Assembly (NCBI GenBank): GCA_024699855.1
Contig: JAMPIQ010000001.1
Span: forward strand, 9,114,001 to 9,178,000
Reading direction: 5' to 3'
Length of the DNA stretch: 64,000 bases
Source: Aphelenchoides besseyi
Lineage: Eukaryota > Nematoda > Chromadorea > Rhabditida > Aphelenchoididae
Made by a program: the position numbers and the translations under genes. Positions 34,988 through 45,478 of the stretch are shown piece by piece. Position 1 is the first letter of the stretch. Each line of letters starts with the position of its first letter. The notes under the pieces were generated by a model that saw nothing but the letters and a program-made list of their open reading frames with translations, had not been told where the DNA came from and did not search any database.

Positions 34988-36188
34988 AAACGTCGTCTGT
35001 TCACTCCCCACGCCGCTTCTCCCGTTTGTCATCCACTGAGTCCCGCGTGTAATCCAAACGCTTTCCAAACAGCAACAAATGTATCAACAATGCAAAGAAC
35101 CGCCATCTTATTGAGAATCAACCCTCTAATTACGCCGCAACGTAAAATCGAAATCTCTTGTAACTGTTAACACACCACGAATCCCTTTAGGTCTCATCAG
35201 CTACTCCGTCCGTTTATTTGTGATCAGAAATATTTTCGCTCTTTCCATCATTGACATCCAATCACTTTTCATTTTTGTATCAAACTCATGTGCATAAACG
35301 CCGTCAACGTTTGGATTGAAAAGAAATCGAATAGGCCGAAAGACCACAGACTACGAAAGCAAGTTTTTGTACTTTCGATTGACGTCACAAGAAACAAAAT
35401 CGTAAAATTTAATTTGAAATCAATTGGCAAAAGTAAACTCACGCGCCATCAGTCGGCTCTTCCTCGTCCGTAATAACCTTGTCGACCCAGTTGAGTATCG
35501 GCCGCATTGTAGAATCGAGAATGATCGAATCCATGGCGACCTGTGAAGGTGCTTTCGTTGGATTTCCCACGCACGTGCTGATGATTTTGCAGCTGTCTAC
35601 AAACCGAAGGTGACCATAGCAACAGTGTTAAAGTTTTCGAGAGGTCAAGAAATTGGATTTGTGAGTTCAACTTGTTTTCGTCGATGCGTTCGATGGTGCT
35701 TTCACTTTCAATCACTTGCAATTAGCGTGCCAAACAAAGAGTTGAATGCGTTCATCGCTGCATTAAAATTGACAACAAACATGAATTCTGGTGCTGCAAA
35801 GAGGCTTCCAAACAAATATCGAGATGCACAGCGATCTAATTTGTGTGATCAAAGATGTTGATCGGCGAGGGACTTCGACTGTCGACAGCAAGTCGATTGG
35901 CAGTTAACTTCGAGTACACAAAAGTCACAATGTTTTTTTGCATCGAATTTCTCAATTGCACAAGCAGCTGCGACCGTTGGATTTCATAACCACAAGCCGA
36001 CGTGTTTTATCGGGCAGCTGTGAGTAATAGACGAGATGCTCAACGAAACTTCTCGCCAATTGATGAAACTCGGCGGTTTCTCTTTTTAACCGTGTAGCTC
36101 TTTCGCTTTTTCTTCATTTTGTCATCACGAGTTTTTTGTGCACCTCGTCCGTTTGCTCGTGTCTTCAAGTAACTCATTTCAGCAGACG
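34988..36188. other. flp-1 3' region and intergenic space
   Basis: About 1.2 kb. Apart from a doubtful two-exon minus-strand gene (35269-35534, listed separately), I see no exon that can be supported. The right end (36160-36188) carries an acceptor-like TCATTTCAG just before the next start codon, suitable for trans-splicing. Confidence 0.4.
35269..35534 (-). CDS. possible very small protein (57 aa), doubtful
   Basis: An ATG at 35532-35534 lies five bases after an acceptor (CTTCACAG). It opens a frame encoding MDSIILDSTMRPILNWVDK and an acidic stretch, and ends at a good donor GTGAGT. An exon from 35350 to the stop at 35269 joins in phase and would add LWSFGLFDFFSIQTLTAF plus a few residues. 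The first exon looks protein-like. The second is hydrophobic and unconvincing. No family is recognised. It could also be the start of a larger gene I failed to follow. Confidence 0.25.
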
Positions 36189-38026
36189 AAATGGACGCAA
36201 AAACTAACGGAGTTCAGAAAGTTAAGACTACGGTAAGGTTTCTCGACATCAATTCTTGTTTGCAACTAAAATTCAGGTCTCTAAAGTGGAGCTCGAAGAA
36301 GGAAAACAACTTCAATGGACAATCGAAAACTTCGACGTGCTCTCGCGTATGAGGAATTTGAATCTCAGTCAGCGATTTGGGCCATTTAACGAGGGAATGA
36401 CTATCAAACTTTCGATTGTAAAGGAAGCCGACCAATTAGTTTTGCATGCTCGCACCGAACCGACGACTCACGTCGTATGGGTCAACTTGCAATTTGACTT
36501 GCCGGGAAATGAGCCAATGAAATTCGGTAAGTCATTTGTTTTCTGCTTTGATTTTTTGTCTTTTAGTGCTTGCCGGAGATCCACGAGCTCAGCCAATCAG
36601 CATCTTTAAACAGCCGTTTAAATTGCCGAACGGTCTCAAAGACTTCAAATTGAGTTTCGTTCCTGAAATCTTAGTTGTTCGCACTGAAATCATCGAAGGC
36701 GAACAACAAGAGCCGTTGATCGATTTAGACTCTCAAACTCCGCCGGTCGATTCGCATCCATCGACCAATCCGTTCAGTTTCCCACAACCAAATGTTCAAC
36801 CACGTTCGAGCAATGCGCCAACTCCGTTGCCGGAGACTTTTCACGAACTGATGACTCGTGTTGTTGGTCCGAGTTTGCACACCGCAGCGAACTGTGCGGC
36901 CGAGATTCTGCGTAACTACTCGGCTTATCACACGATTCAAACTCTCTCAAGTGCCGAACAAACTCGCGAGTCGTTGGCCAACTGTCGTGAGCAATTCAGT
37001 CGTTTGATGGCAAACGCAAACACTCACGTCGGCCACGCAGCTGAAATAGTCGAAACTGTTGCTCGTCACGTTGCTGAGTCTACTGGCGAAACCAATGGAG
37101 AACGTTTGCGTGACATAGTTAGTTCGTTGATCGAACATTATCAAAGTCAACCGCCGGCTCCACGACCACCAGTGAGTTTGCTCAAATGAAAGTCCCATAT
37201 GACTTTATCTTTTAGGTTCCACCGCGCCATAACACTCATCACGAAGCTTCCGCGCCGCAACCGAACCTTGAACCGGAAGTTCGAGCACCGACTCAAAACG
37301 CTGAGCCGACTCCAACTGTCGATGAAGTGCTTGTCGATGTTTCTGAACAAATCGAACAACCGATGGAAGCTCAAAACCATTCTACTTTTGAAGATTTAGC
37401 TCAACAACCCGAACCAAGTGCACCAACTGCAACTGTAAGCTTTTTTTGTATTCATCCACTTATTCAACACTTTTAGAACACCGTTTATCCAGTTGAAGCT
37501 CTTCGTTCGATGTTTGTCAACTTGAAACAACGACGTGCTTCACACAGCACTTCTCAAGAGGTGACTTTCAGTTGATTTATTGTTTTTATATCTTTTCAGA
37601 CTGATTGGAGTTTCGTGTTCAAATCGAAGGGTCTTACTGGACTTCTGCGACACATCAAACACAATCCAAACCACCACTCTGCTGGACGTCGTATTACCGC
37701 TGAACACGAGTGGCGTCTTCCGGACGGCAAGGTTCTTCACGTTGAGTTGGCTTATGCGTTGCACAAAGAAGCTCCGTTCATTTGCACATTCAAAGAAGAT
37801 CCGCCAACTGAGATGGCATTCATTCAAACGTTGGTCGATGCGAACGGACTCGAAATTCATCGTATTGGTATGTGAACTGCGATTAAAGAGAAGTTTTAAT
37901 TTTCCAAATGTTTCAGATTCGTTTTCTGATTCTTTCCGTGGTTTTAGCGTCGATCAACTGCTTCAAAGTGCGGCTATTGACTCCTGCGTTCGTGTCCGAA
38001 TCGATGCGATTCCATCTATGGACTAA
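36189..38026 (+). CDS. uncharacterised protein with weak MATH-like N-terminus
   Basis: Seven exons (36189-36230, 36277-36526, 36567-37171, 37216-37434, 37477-37560, 37600-37867, 37917-38026) give 525 aa. Residues about 25-140 (QLQWTIENFDVLSR, SQRFGPFNEGMTIKLSI, VVWVNLQFDLPG, ILVVRTEI) have the W-I-x-N-F start and strand spacing of a MATH domain, but the match is weak. A Pro/Thr/Ser-rich linker follows, then a helical segment (HELMTRVVGPSLHTAANCA to DIVSSLIEHYQSQ), a second Pro/Glu-rich linker, and a C-terminal basic/beta region (WSFVFKSKGLTGLLRHIKH and DGKVLHVELAYALHKEAPF). I recognise no named family. The start follows a TTTCAG acceptor by eight bases, as expected for a trans-spliced worm mRNA. 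The next gene begins 0.37 kb downstream on the same strand. Confidence 0.72.
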
Positions 38027-38395
38027 TCAGTAGCGTCTGTTCTCTTCAATAATAATCCCAAATGCAGAATATCACTCACTTCTTTTCCATGAAAATAAAC
38101 AACTAATCACTTCAAAAATCTTCTGACGATGTGAACTTACTGTTCGGTAGCTGCTCTTCAATTTTGATTTACAAAAATGCCACTGGTATTTTCCGAAACA
38201 AAAACACTGGAATTTTGTTATCGAATTAAACGCAAATTCTAATGGAATTCAACAACCAGTGAAGAGCACACAAATCTGTTAATCCAATGGAAATCGATAA
38301 CAAAATTTTGCGTTTGGTTGGTTTCTGGATAAATTCACGGATGATTGCAAAGTTCATTTCAGTCGAATTGAAGAGTATCGAACGGCTGTTTCCCG

Positions 38396-39554
38396 ATGGT
38401 AACTCAAACCATTGAGCCAACTCAACCACAAGCTCTCAATGGTCGCCCACCGTCGTTGACTCTCGGATATCCGATTTTGTTTACCGGTGTTTTGCATTGT
38501 CGTCACGATGCCATCACGAATCTGTTGCGTAAACGTTTTGGCGACACATTGAACATCAACGGAATGGACATCTATCGAGATTGTTGGTGAGCTGTACTAG
38601 GAAGTTATTTTCACAATCTTTTAGGTACTTGTACGTAAACAGTTTACATCAAGTCAACGAGATTATGTTGCGCATGGATACGTTGTCGTTTTTTGGAGGT
38701 CGTCTGTGTGTGCGTTTTGTGACCGAAGATGGATCGCTTCTGGATCTTTCGCAGTTGAATCGTTACATCGAGAACGGGTTCGGTGATCGTCCACGTAAAA
38801 AGTTCGACAAATCAAACGAGTTTACCGCAATGGAATTAAAATTCCTGAACGACATCTTCGAGTGAGTGCGAGCAGCCAACTTGCCTTTCATCTGCTTCCA
38901 GTGTTTTACATCAATTGCCATTTCGTTTTACTCAGGGATTTCCGTACGAACGAGCACTTCGCATTTATCGTCACGCCAATCAACTGAATATGCCGGAAGC
39001 CATTCGAATCGTACTACGCGACACCCCACAGATTTTAGCTTCAATCACTATGCAAGGAACGTATCTCGACGATAACGGTTATTTGCACCTGAACGGTCAT
39101 CCGAAACTTCACGGCATGAAACGACCAACGGTGAGTATGAAACGATCATATTCGAATTGATGGTGTTAAATAGCCAGCCGAGAAACAAGAATTGGAATCC
39201 TGGGAACCGTTCTCAGCTACTCAGATCACAAATTCGGACAAATTGGTCGATTACATGCACGCGATGTTCGGCGAATTCGGACCCATGAACGTGAACTTCG
39301 ATTTGCGTTTTCGTTTGGCAACGTTCCTCGGACGCGCGTACTTCCAAGCTCCACAAACCGCCCGGGAGTTGGCCTTGTTTCTGGAGCGTCAATCTCCGAA
39401 TTACGTTTTTCTGCTCGACACAATCTTCGATTTGGAATACCGTGAACATCGACGCTTACTACGTGGTCATGCAACTGGCGAATTCATACGGGCCGCCGAT
39501 TTCACTCCTGCAAAGTTTATTGAAGTCACAAAATACAATAAGGATAGGAATTGA
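38396..39554 (+). CDS. uncharacterised protein, 345 aa
   Basis: Four exons (38396-38586, 38625-38861, 38902-39130, 39174-39554) give 345 aa with every junction in phase. The sequence is well structured and mixed in composition, with no signal peptide or membrane helix. Recognisable stretches are PILFTGVLHCRHDAITNLLR, FFGGRLCVRFVTEDGSLLDL, FPYERALRIYRHANQLNMPE and a helical C-terminus (RFRLATFLGRAYFQAPQTAR). No motif let me assign a family. An acceptor (CATTTCAG at 38357-38364) precedes the start and may receive a spliced leader. It follows another uncharacterised gene on the same strand. Confidence 0.68.
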
Positions 39555-40110
39555 ATCGCCATGATTATGTGTCGTTTTCTTAACGTTAAAATAAAAATGA
39601 CTTGTGCAACGGGATTCTGGAGAAACAAGGAAAGTGATAAGACGAATCCGAGTGCACATTCTTCTCTAAATGATTTCGAGTTCACAGTACGAATCAGTGC
39701 ACCAAACGATACTGCGAATTGCTCGATTAGGAGAACGCTGTAAACGCTTGGAGTTCAAGTTTCTACTTTCTGTGAATTTACTGTCAATCAGAATTTACGG
39801 TCTTTCTGCTAAAAACCAGACCTTCTAAGAAAGAGAACGTCAGGAAAACGGGCGAAAAGATGGTTCTTTGTTTCTAGTACGCGTGAGTACAGAGAAACTT
39901 CCGCGCTTTACTGCGAGTGTTAGGAAAACGAACACATGCGTTGTTGATCAAATTAACGTAATTCGCATGATAGTCGGCGGGTACTTCTGGGAAAGGAAAA
40001 CCAACTCTCGTCTGGAAGAAGCCGGCGAGTGTTTAAAAGCTCCGATTTTGTGATGGTAATGATCAATCAGCTTAAGTTCTTCAGCAGTCTACACTTTTTA
40101 CTTAAACACA
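39555..40110. other. intergenic, no gene recognised
   Basis: About 0.55 kb without supportable exons, between the 345-aa protein and the thioesterase. Short open stretches have no splice partners. The thioesterase promoter or leader should be here. Confidence 0.4.
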
Positions 40111-41133
40111 ATGGCTACCGAATTCGACGTTGTCGTACCGATCACTGTTCCGACTATCGAACAAAACATCTCCATATCGATAGGAGTTCCTCGTTTGATT
40201 GCTATCGAACAATTGGACGATGAGATTTATCGGTAAGTCGTTTTTACTCATAACATTGATAAACATCGACATGTTTAGATCTGCTCATTCTGTCCCATCA
40301 GCCAAAGTCATCACCCAGATGTCGAATGGTGTGGTTTTTGCTCAGGCTCTTGAAGCAGCGGCCGTGAGTGCTGGCGAACAGAAAGCTCCCGTTTCATTTC
40401 ACGGGATTCACGTTCACTCAGATATCAATCGTCAACCAATCAATTTCTACGTTATTCCGCTTCAAAACCAACCCCATTGTTGTAGTCGACAAGTTGAAGG
40501 CCGTCAAAATGGTCGGATCGTCTTCACCGGAATCGCATCGTTTGTTCAATCGACTGCCAACAACGTTTCTTCAACGAGATCCACTAAAATCTCAACTCTT
40601 CCTCGTCCCAATCGTTGCACAACTTTGGAACACGTTTACGCTGAACGCTTGGCGCAATTGGACAAACAAGGTCTACGGCTTCCGATCGAAATTGAAAACA
40701 AATGGCGAGCAATAGCCGAAGCGTGGAACGTTGAAGGTGTTGAGGTAAATAAAAACAAAAAAGAACTTATTATCACAATTTACAGATGCGACCAATCGAA
40801 CCACAAAATTGGTTTGGAATTCAAACTTCGTCTAAACCAATGTGCTGTTGGGTTCAATTCGCAGCTTCAGATTCGGTTGCTTCACACTCCCTTTACGCGT
40901 TTTTGCTCGGCCTCAGCTCTCCAGTCTCACAGTCCGCATCAGCCACCAGTCAAACTGTTTGGTTCCATCAGAATCACTCACGAACATCCGACTGGTTTTT
41001 GTGTGAAATCAAAGCAACCGGCTCTTCAAATTCCCGACCGTTTGTTAACTGTTCTCTATATACCGAGGACGGCGATTTAATTGCAACAGCCGCAAGAGAA
41101 TCAACCCTTATGCAACGGAAATCAAAGTTTTAA
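40111..41133 (+). CDS. acyl-CoA thioesterase II (TesB/ACOT8-like), peroxisomal
   Basis: Three exons (40111-40232, 40279-40744, 40786-41133) give 311 aa, the usual length of ACOT8/TesB. The tandem hotdog layout is visible. The N-terminal half has NGVVFAQALEAA, GIHVHSDINR, SRQVEGRQNGRIVFTGIAS. The C-terminal half has TSQTVWFHQNHSRTSDWFLCEI and GDLIATAARESTLM, corresponding to the H-x-x-F-R-x-D-D-W-L and G-x-L-V-A-x-x-x-Q-E blocks of the family. These enzymes release free fatty acids from acyl-CoA. The last three residues are SKF, a possible peroxisomal PTS1 variant. With two acyl-CoA oxidases downstream this suggests a peroxisomal beta-oxidation role. Exon 2 is also open in a second frame, but only the chosen one shows thioesterase motifs. 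The His/Asp active-site assignment was not checked residue by residue. Confidence 0.78.
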
Positions 41134-41289
41134 AGTCCGTAAATTAACAAAGTATTCGCATTAGATTGTTGTTTACTTTGTTGTACATATTGACGATGAT
41201 AAACATTTTTGTTTTGTTCGAGTTCTAATGATTCGAGGATCATTCGAAAGAAAACTTCGAACAGTTGAGTCGGTTGTTTGATCTGCAGA

Positions 41290-41795
41290 ATGGCAACCAA
41301 CAAAATGGGAAGTGGAGATCGTCGTATGTGCGGTTTGTGTGATTCTTCATTGGGCGAAGAAGCGGTCGTGGCTCTCAATCGTTTGTGGCACCCCGATCAT
41401 TTTATTTGTGCCGCCTGCAAGAAACCAATCCGTCAAACTTTTCAGGTCCATTGGCTTCCAATTTCTGTTCATTTCTAGTTTCAGGTTGGCAATGGAGCCG
41501 CTTACTGTGTCCAATGTTTTGCTTCAACCTTCAATCCGAAATGTGCAGGTAACTTCTTTCTTCACACCCTCGATCTCTGTGCTTAGCATGCAACGAGACG
41601 TTGGTCGACACCTGTTTGATGGCTCTGGACAAGCACTTTCATCCGCGTTGCTTCGTCTGCAGTTTGTGTTCGAAACCGTTGCCCAATGGAGAGTACTATC
41701 TGGTGGACGATAAACCGTACGATTTGGATTGCCATTGGGAGAAACGTCTGGACAAACGCACCAAACTGCTCAATGAACGTCATCAATATGAATAA
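41290..41795 (+). CDS. two-LIM-domain protein
   Basis: Three exons (41290-41445, 41485-41548, 41587-41795) give 142 aa. Two LIM zinc-binding domains fill the protein. LIM1 is CGLCDSSL...WHPDHFICAACKKPI...YCVQC. LIM2 is CAACNETL...HFHPRCFVCSLCSKPL and ends DLDCHW. The spacing (CxxC, about 17, HxxxCxxC) is intact in both. LIM domains bind partner proteins at adhesion sites, Z-lines or in the nucleus. The closest flavour is Enigma/PINCH/paxillin, but I cannot choose. A CTGCAG acceptor ends one base before the ATG, so the mRNA may be trans-spliced. The thioesterase stops 156 bp upstream on the same strand. The 39-nt intron at 41446-41484 also lies in a region open in other frames. Confidence 0.8.
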
Positions 41796-41955
41796 TCAAT
41801 TCGTTGCACTTATGACTATTTTATTTGTTGTTTGAGTTGTGCAGTTTACGAGATGCAATTGAAAAGAATTGGGAGATGCAAGAGAATAGTTGAGGTATTT
41901 ACAAAAGTAGAGGGACAGTTGACGAGAGTAAAAAGAACATAAAATGAATTGCGAT

Positions 41956-42108
41956 TTAGTTAAAAGTTTGAGTTCCTGCAGTTTTGACTTCATTGCGACG
42001 TTTCTTGACCAAAATCAAAGAGACCACGAAAATGACGATAAGCACAAAACTCAAAGCAATTGAACTGATGCCACTTTCCTTACTGCAACCTAGTGCTCTA
42101 AAACCCAT
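41956..42108 (-). CDS. possible 50-aa single-pass membrane protein, doubtful
   Basis: The ATG at 42106-42108 opens a frame with one hydrophobic helix (SSIALSFVLIVIFVVSLILV) followed by basic KKRRNE and a short tail ending TQTFN. It lies just downstream of the acyl-CoA oxidase gene on the same strand, after an AATAAA at about 42163. It could be a real micro-protein gene, the last exon of something else, or chance. Confidence 0.3.
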   Translation of the reverse strand: MGFRALGCSKESGISSIALSFVLIVIFVVSLILVKKRRNEVKTAGTQTFN

Positions 42109-42200
42109 CAAGTCTAACGAATCATCTTCACATCTTGACGTTCGGAACAATTTTATTCAATGAAAACTTAAACAAATTGAGACTACGAAATTGTTAAACT

Positions 42201-44733
42201 TCAGATTTTGCTGTGATGCTTTTTACGTACACCGCTTAGCATCTGACCGAGAGTTTCGTGATGAAACGGCAAAACTGATTGCTTGTTCAGTTCCGACGAT
42301 TGTGCCCAACGATAAAGAGCTTCGTAAACATCGCCGTCTCGGCGTCCTAATGCAGAGTTCAACTGACGATCAGCGAAGTCGAAGGAATCGACTAAATTCA
42401 CGGCATTCTTGCGCATTTCAGCCAACGCGGAATACAGTTGATCTCGAGCGAGATCGCATTGATTCGAACTCAAGTAACCGTCTTCGAAGTGATCAGATCG
42501 ACACTCCAACAACTCGTAGTACAAATAAACGTGGAGAACAGTCGAAAGAACGGATTTAATTGCTGGATCGGTTTCCTTTTGCACGGTCTGAAAACGAGAG
42601 CTTGAGATTATCTGTCACGTAGTGTTCCTACTTGAATGAAATTACGACTCAAGAAGGTCCGAGTATGTGCCCGAGCAGCTTTGGTTAGCTCAATTCCGCA
42701 TTTAACCCACGCTTGTTCCGGAGTTAAACCGCGAGATTTTGCAGCTTCGAGTTGCGAATGAGCTCGAAGGATGATGCGTCGACTAATGTGCTCGAAACCG
42801 GCCTGAATTGCCCACCATTGGTCGACTGGCGATTGACCGCCTTGCAATCCGGATCTCTTCGGCGACTGTCGTCCATCAAACAAGTAGATTGCCAGTTCGG
42901 AAGGCTCAGTTTTCGACTTTCCGCTTTTGATTTGCGGTGCAAATTTCATCAGATATCGTGCCAATTGCAGTAACATGACCATATTCTCTCCTTCATAAGT
43001 ACCTAAAAATAAGCTTATTAACAATTCTCTTAAAATTATAAAGCAGAAGCTTGTCTAAGCGTTTTTGTGAAACCTAATGATTTGATGGTATAAACGAGTC
43101 AACTAAAAGCTTAAACTTACATCCTCCAACAGCAACTCCGAAAATCTGCGGAATTCCACTGCCTTTCGAGTATCCGTGACCACCGCATGACATTCTGCAT
43201 TGTTCAATTCCCTGAGAAGTTTGGAAGGATGTGACCGATTTTAGTCCCGAGTTCAGTGCATGTAAATCGGCCATCAAATCAGTCTGAAATAAAACGATAA
43301 GTTAATTTAATGCCTTTATTGCTCACTTTTCCTTGTCGGACTTCATTCATAACTCGGTAGTACAGATCGCGAGAATAGTTGCCGGCAAATTGAAAGCAAA
43401 AAGCTCGAGCTAATTGTGGAAGAATTCGATGTTGTTGTGTTTGGTATTCAATGATTTTGACTTCTTCTTTTCTACAAATCAACCAATCACACGCAACTCT
43501 ATTGTTGTTTACCCGGCAATTTGTCCTTGACGTCGAACGCAGGAATAGCGGATAGCAATAGTTGATGCCTGAGCCAACATCTGAGACATGCCGATGATCA
43601 TCATGCTCCGTACAAACATCATCGATGCGTAACCAATTTTGGGATGGAGTGGTGGTTCGTAGCGACCGTCCGGATGAACTTTCGAATGTCCCATAAGCAT
43701 GTTCTTTCTGGGAATTCTGTAGTGATCAAAGCGAAGGAACCCATTGTCGTTTGTGTTGATTCCTAAATGTGCGATTAAATCCAACGTCTCTAAGGCTGTT
43801 TCGTCATTTTGATTTAAACTTTAAACAAAAATATCTGCTTACCAATCTTCGGTCCAATATCGCCAACAGTAACTCCTATAAACACAGTGATTATCTCAAC
43901 GGTATTCGAAAACATACCAGGCATTGGTTCGTGAGTTTTAGGATCTCTGATTTGAACCATGAATCCGTGAGGTCCATAATTTTTTCCTTGAGTAATCAGC
44001 TGAAAACCACGTGTAAAATGTCAACAAATAGCAATCGAACCTGAGCCATGACGACAATGAAATTTGAAGATTTTCCCAAGTTTCCCGGAAGCCATTTGGT
44101 AGCAGTGATTGTTGGAGTGTGCAAAACGAATTGCTCGGTTGTTGGATCGTAGGTTGCGGTTGTTTCCAGCTTTTGCAGATTTGTACCATGACCCATCCTG
44201 TAAATTACAAGCATGAGAATAGGTTTACTTTTTAACTTACTCAGTCTGTGCATAAGTTCCACAAAACTGATGACTCAATGCTTTGGGTAGCCACTCTTTC
44301 GCTTGCTCTTCATCACTGTTCACTTGTAACATTGGTACCAACATTGTGTGATGAATCCCAAATGGATAGCCCTCATCTCCAACAATCAAACTAAAAGCAA
44401 CTAGTTTCCATTGTCAGTTACAACATACGATCTGAAGTAGTTAAACTCGACTGCGCTGTTCGGATCAAGCACTTTGTCTTTGTACTTCATAAGAAGAACG
44501 GTGTTACGAGCCGTGTTTTCCATCATCTCCATTCGACTCATGAACGACGTATCGGTGGTGGAACGATTCAACTCGGGAACACTGGAAACGTAGGCGAGAA
44601 TCTCTTTTCGTCGTTTCACGATCTGCGCATCACCGTAGATCCTCGCGGCCATGACATCAGTGTCAAAGGGACAGTCCTTGCGCTCAGCGGTAAGATCTTT
44701 GTTGTCGTAACTTTGAATGTAATGATTCGGCAT
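42201..44733 (-). CDS. peroxisomal acyl-CoA oxidase, copy A
   Basis: Ten exons (44429-44733, 44241-44390, 44041-44197, 43918-43999, 43843-43875, 43513-43762, 43327-43471, 43121-43283, 42632-43002, 42201-42587) give 680 aa, the family's normal length. Hallmarks are [51 protein letters not shown] with [21 protein letters not shown]-type [30 protein letters not shown], and [19 protein letters not shown]. They mark the FAD-binding and C-terminal domains of acyl-CoA oxidases. The enzyme makes trans-2-enoyl-CoA and H2O2 from acyl-CoA; in nematodes some members shorten ascaroside side chains. The C-terminus is HHSKI, a PTS1-like signal. Intron 43763-43842 was placed so that INTNDNG follows GPKIG directly, as in copy B. 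It lies tail to head after copy B and shares its MPN...FDTD N-terminus. Confidence 0.9.
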
Positions 44734-45478
44734 GTCGCTGTCTGAAACGTGAAGAAAATATCTCGAGAAATTGAAAACAACGCGAAATCCACGTTTGTGT
44801 TCGCTATAAAAGCGACTGTCAATCGCTTGTACTCGGCAACGACTATCAACCACCACCGACCAAACGACCAACTTGAACTGATTTGTTGAGCGGAGGAATC
44901 GCGGTCTTTGCCGCCGATTATTGCGCCAAAAACTACAAAATTCGTCGTGCACAAAAATCACGAAACCTCGATGTTGGGGTGTGTAGTGCAACTACGCAAA
45001 CTCTGCGGTTGAAACAAAGACGGGAAGCTTTTGAAATTAATGATTTCAGACTATCGATTGGATAAAAATTGTATTTTGATTTGTTTCTACAATTGGAACA
45101 CAGGTAAATCAAAACTAGAGTCTCCACTTCCTCTCAGCAGACGGAGATTAAACGGGAAAACGTGATTAGCCAAACACTTCCTTCAAACAACTGCATTGAT
45201 TGCTCGTCTTCCTTAACCATTCCAATCTAATCAAACTGAAAGAATGGAAACAACGAGTGTTTGAGAGCTCGTTACTCGATTGAAGAGACTAGATGTTCCG
45301 TGCGATGCTAATCGAATTAGTCACGGCTCTTTGAACTCGTTTGTTCAGATCATTTCGTTTTGTAGGTTAACTATGATCCTCACGACCATTCCAACTCCAA
45401 ATGGCCACCGGACAATATGCTATAGAAGTTTATTTAATATCACAAGTGGGTAGATGGTTAGACAAATTTACAGTTTTT
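44734..45478. other. intergenic between the two acyl-CoA oxidases
   Basis: About 0.75 kb holding the upstream region of copy A and the 3' region of copy B. No additional exon was supported. Confidence 0.45.

Noticed and set aside
40368..40715. Alternative frame inside thioesterase exon 2, with a possible 58-nt intron
   Set aside because: Long and protein-like, but only the other frame shows thioesterase motifs and joins both flanking exons in phase.
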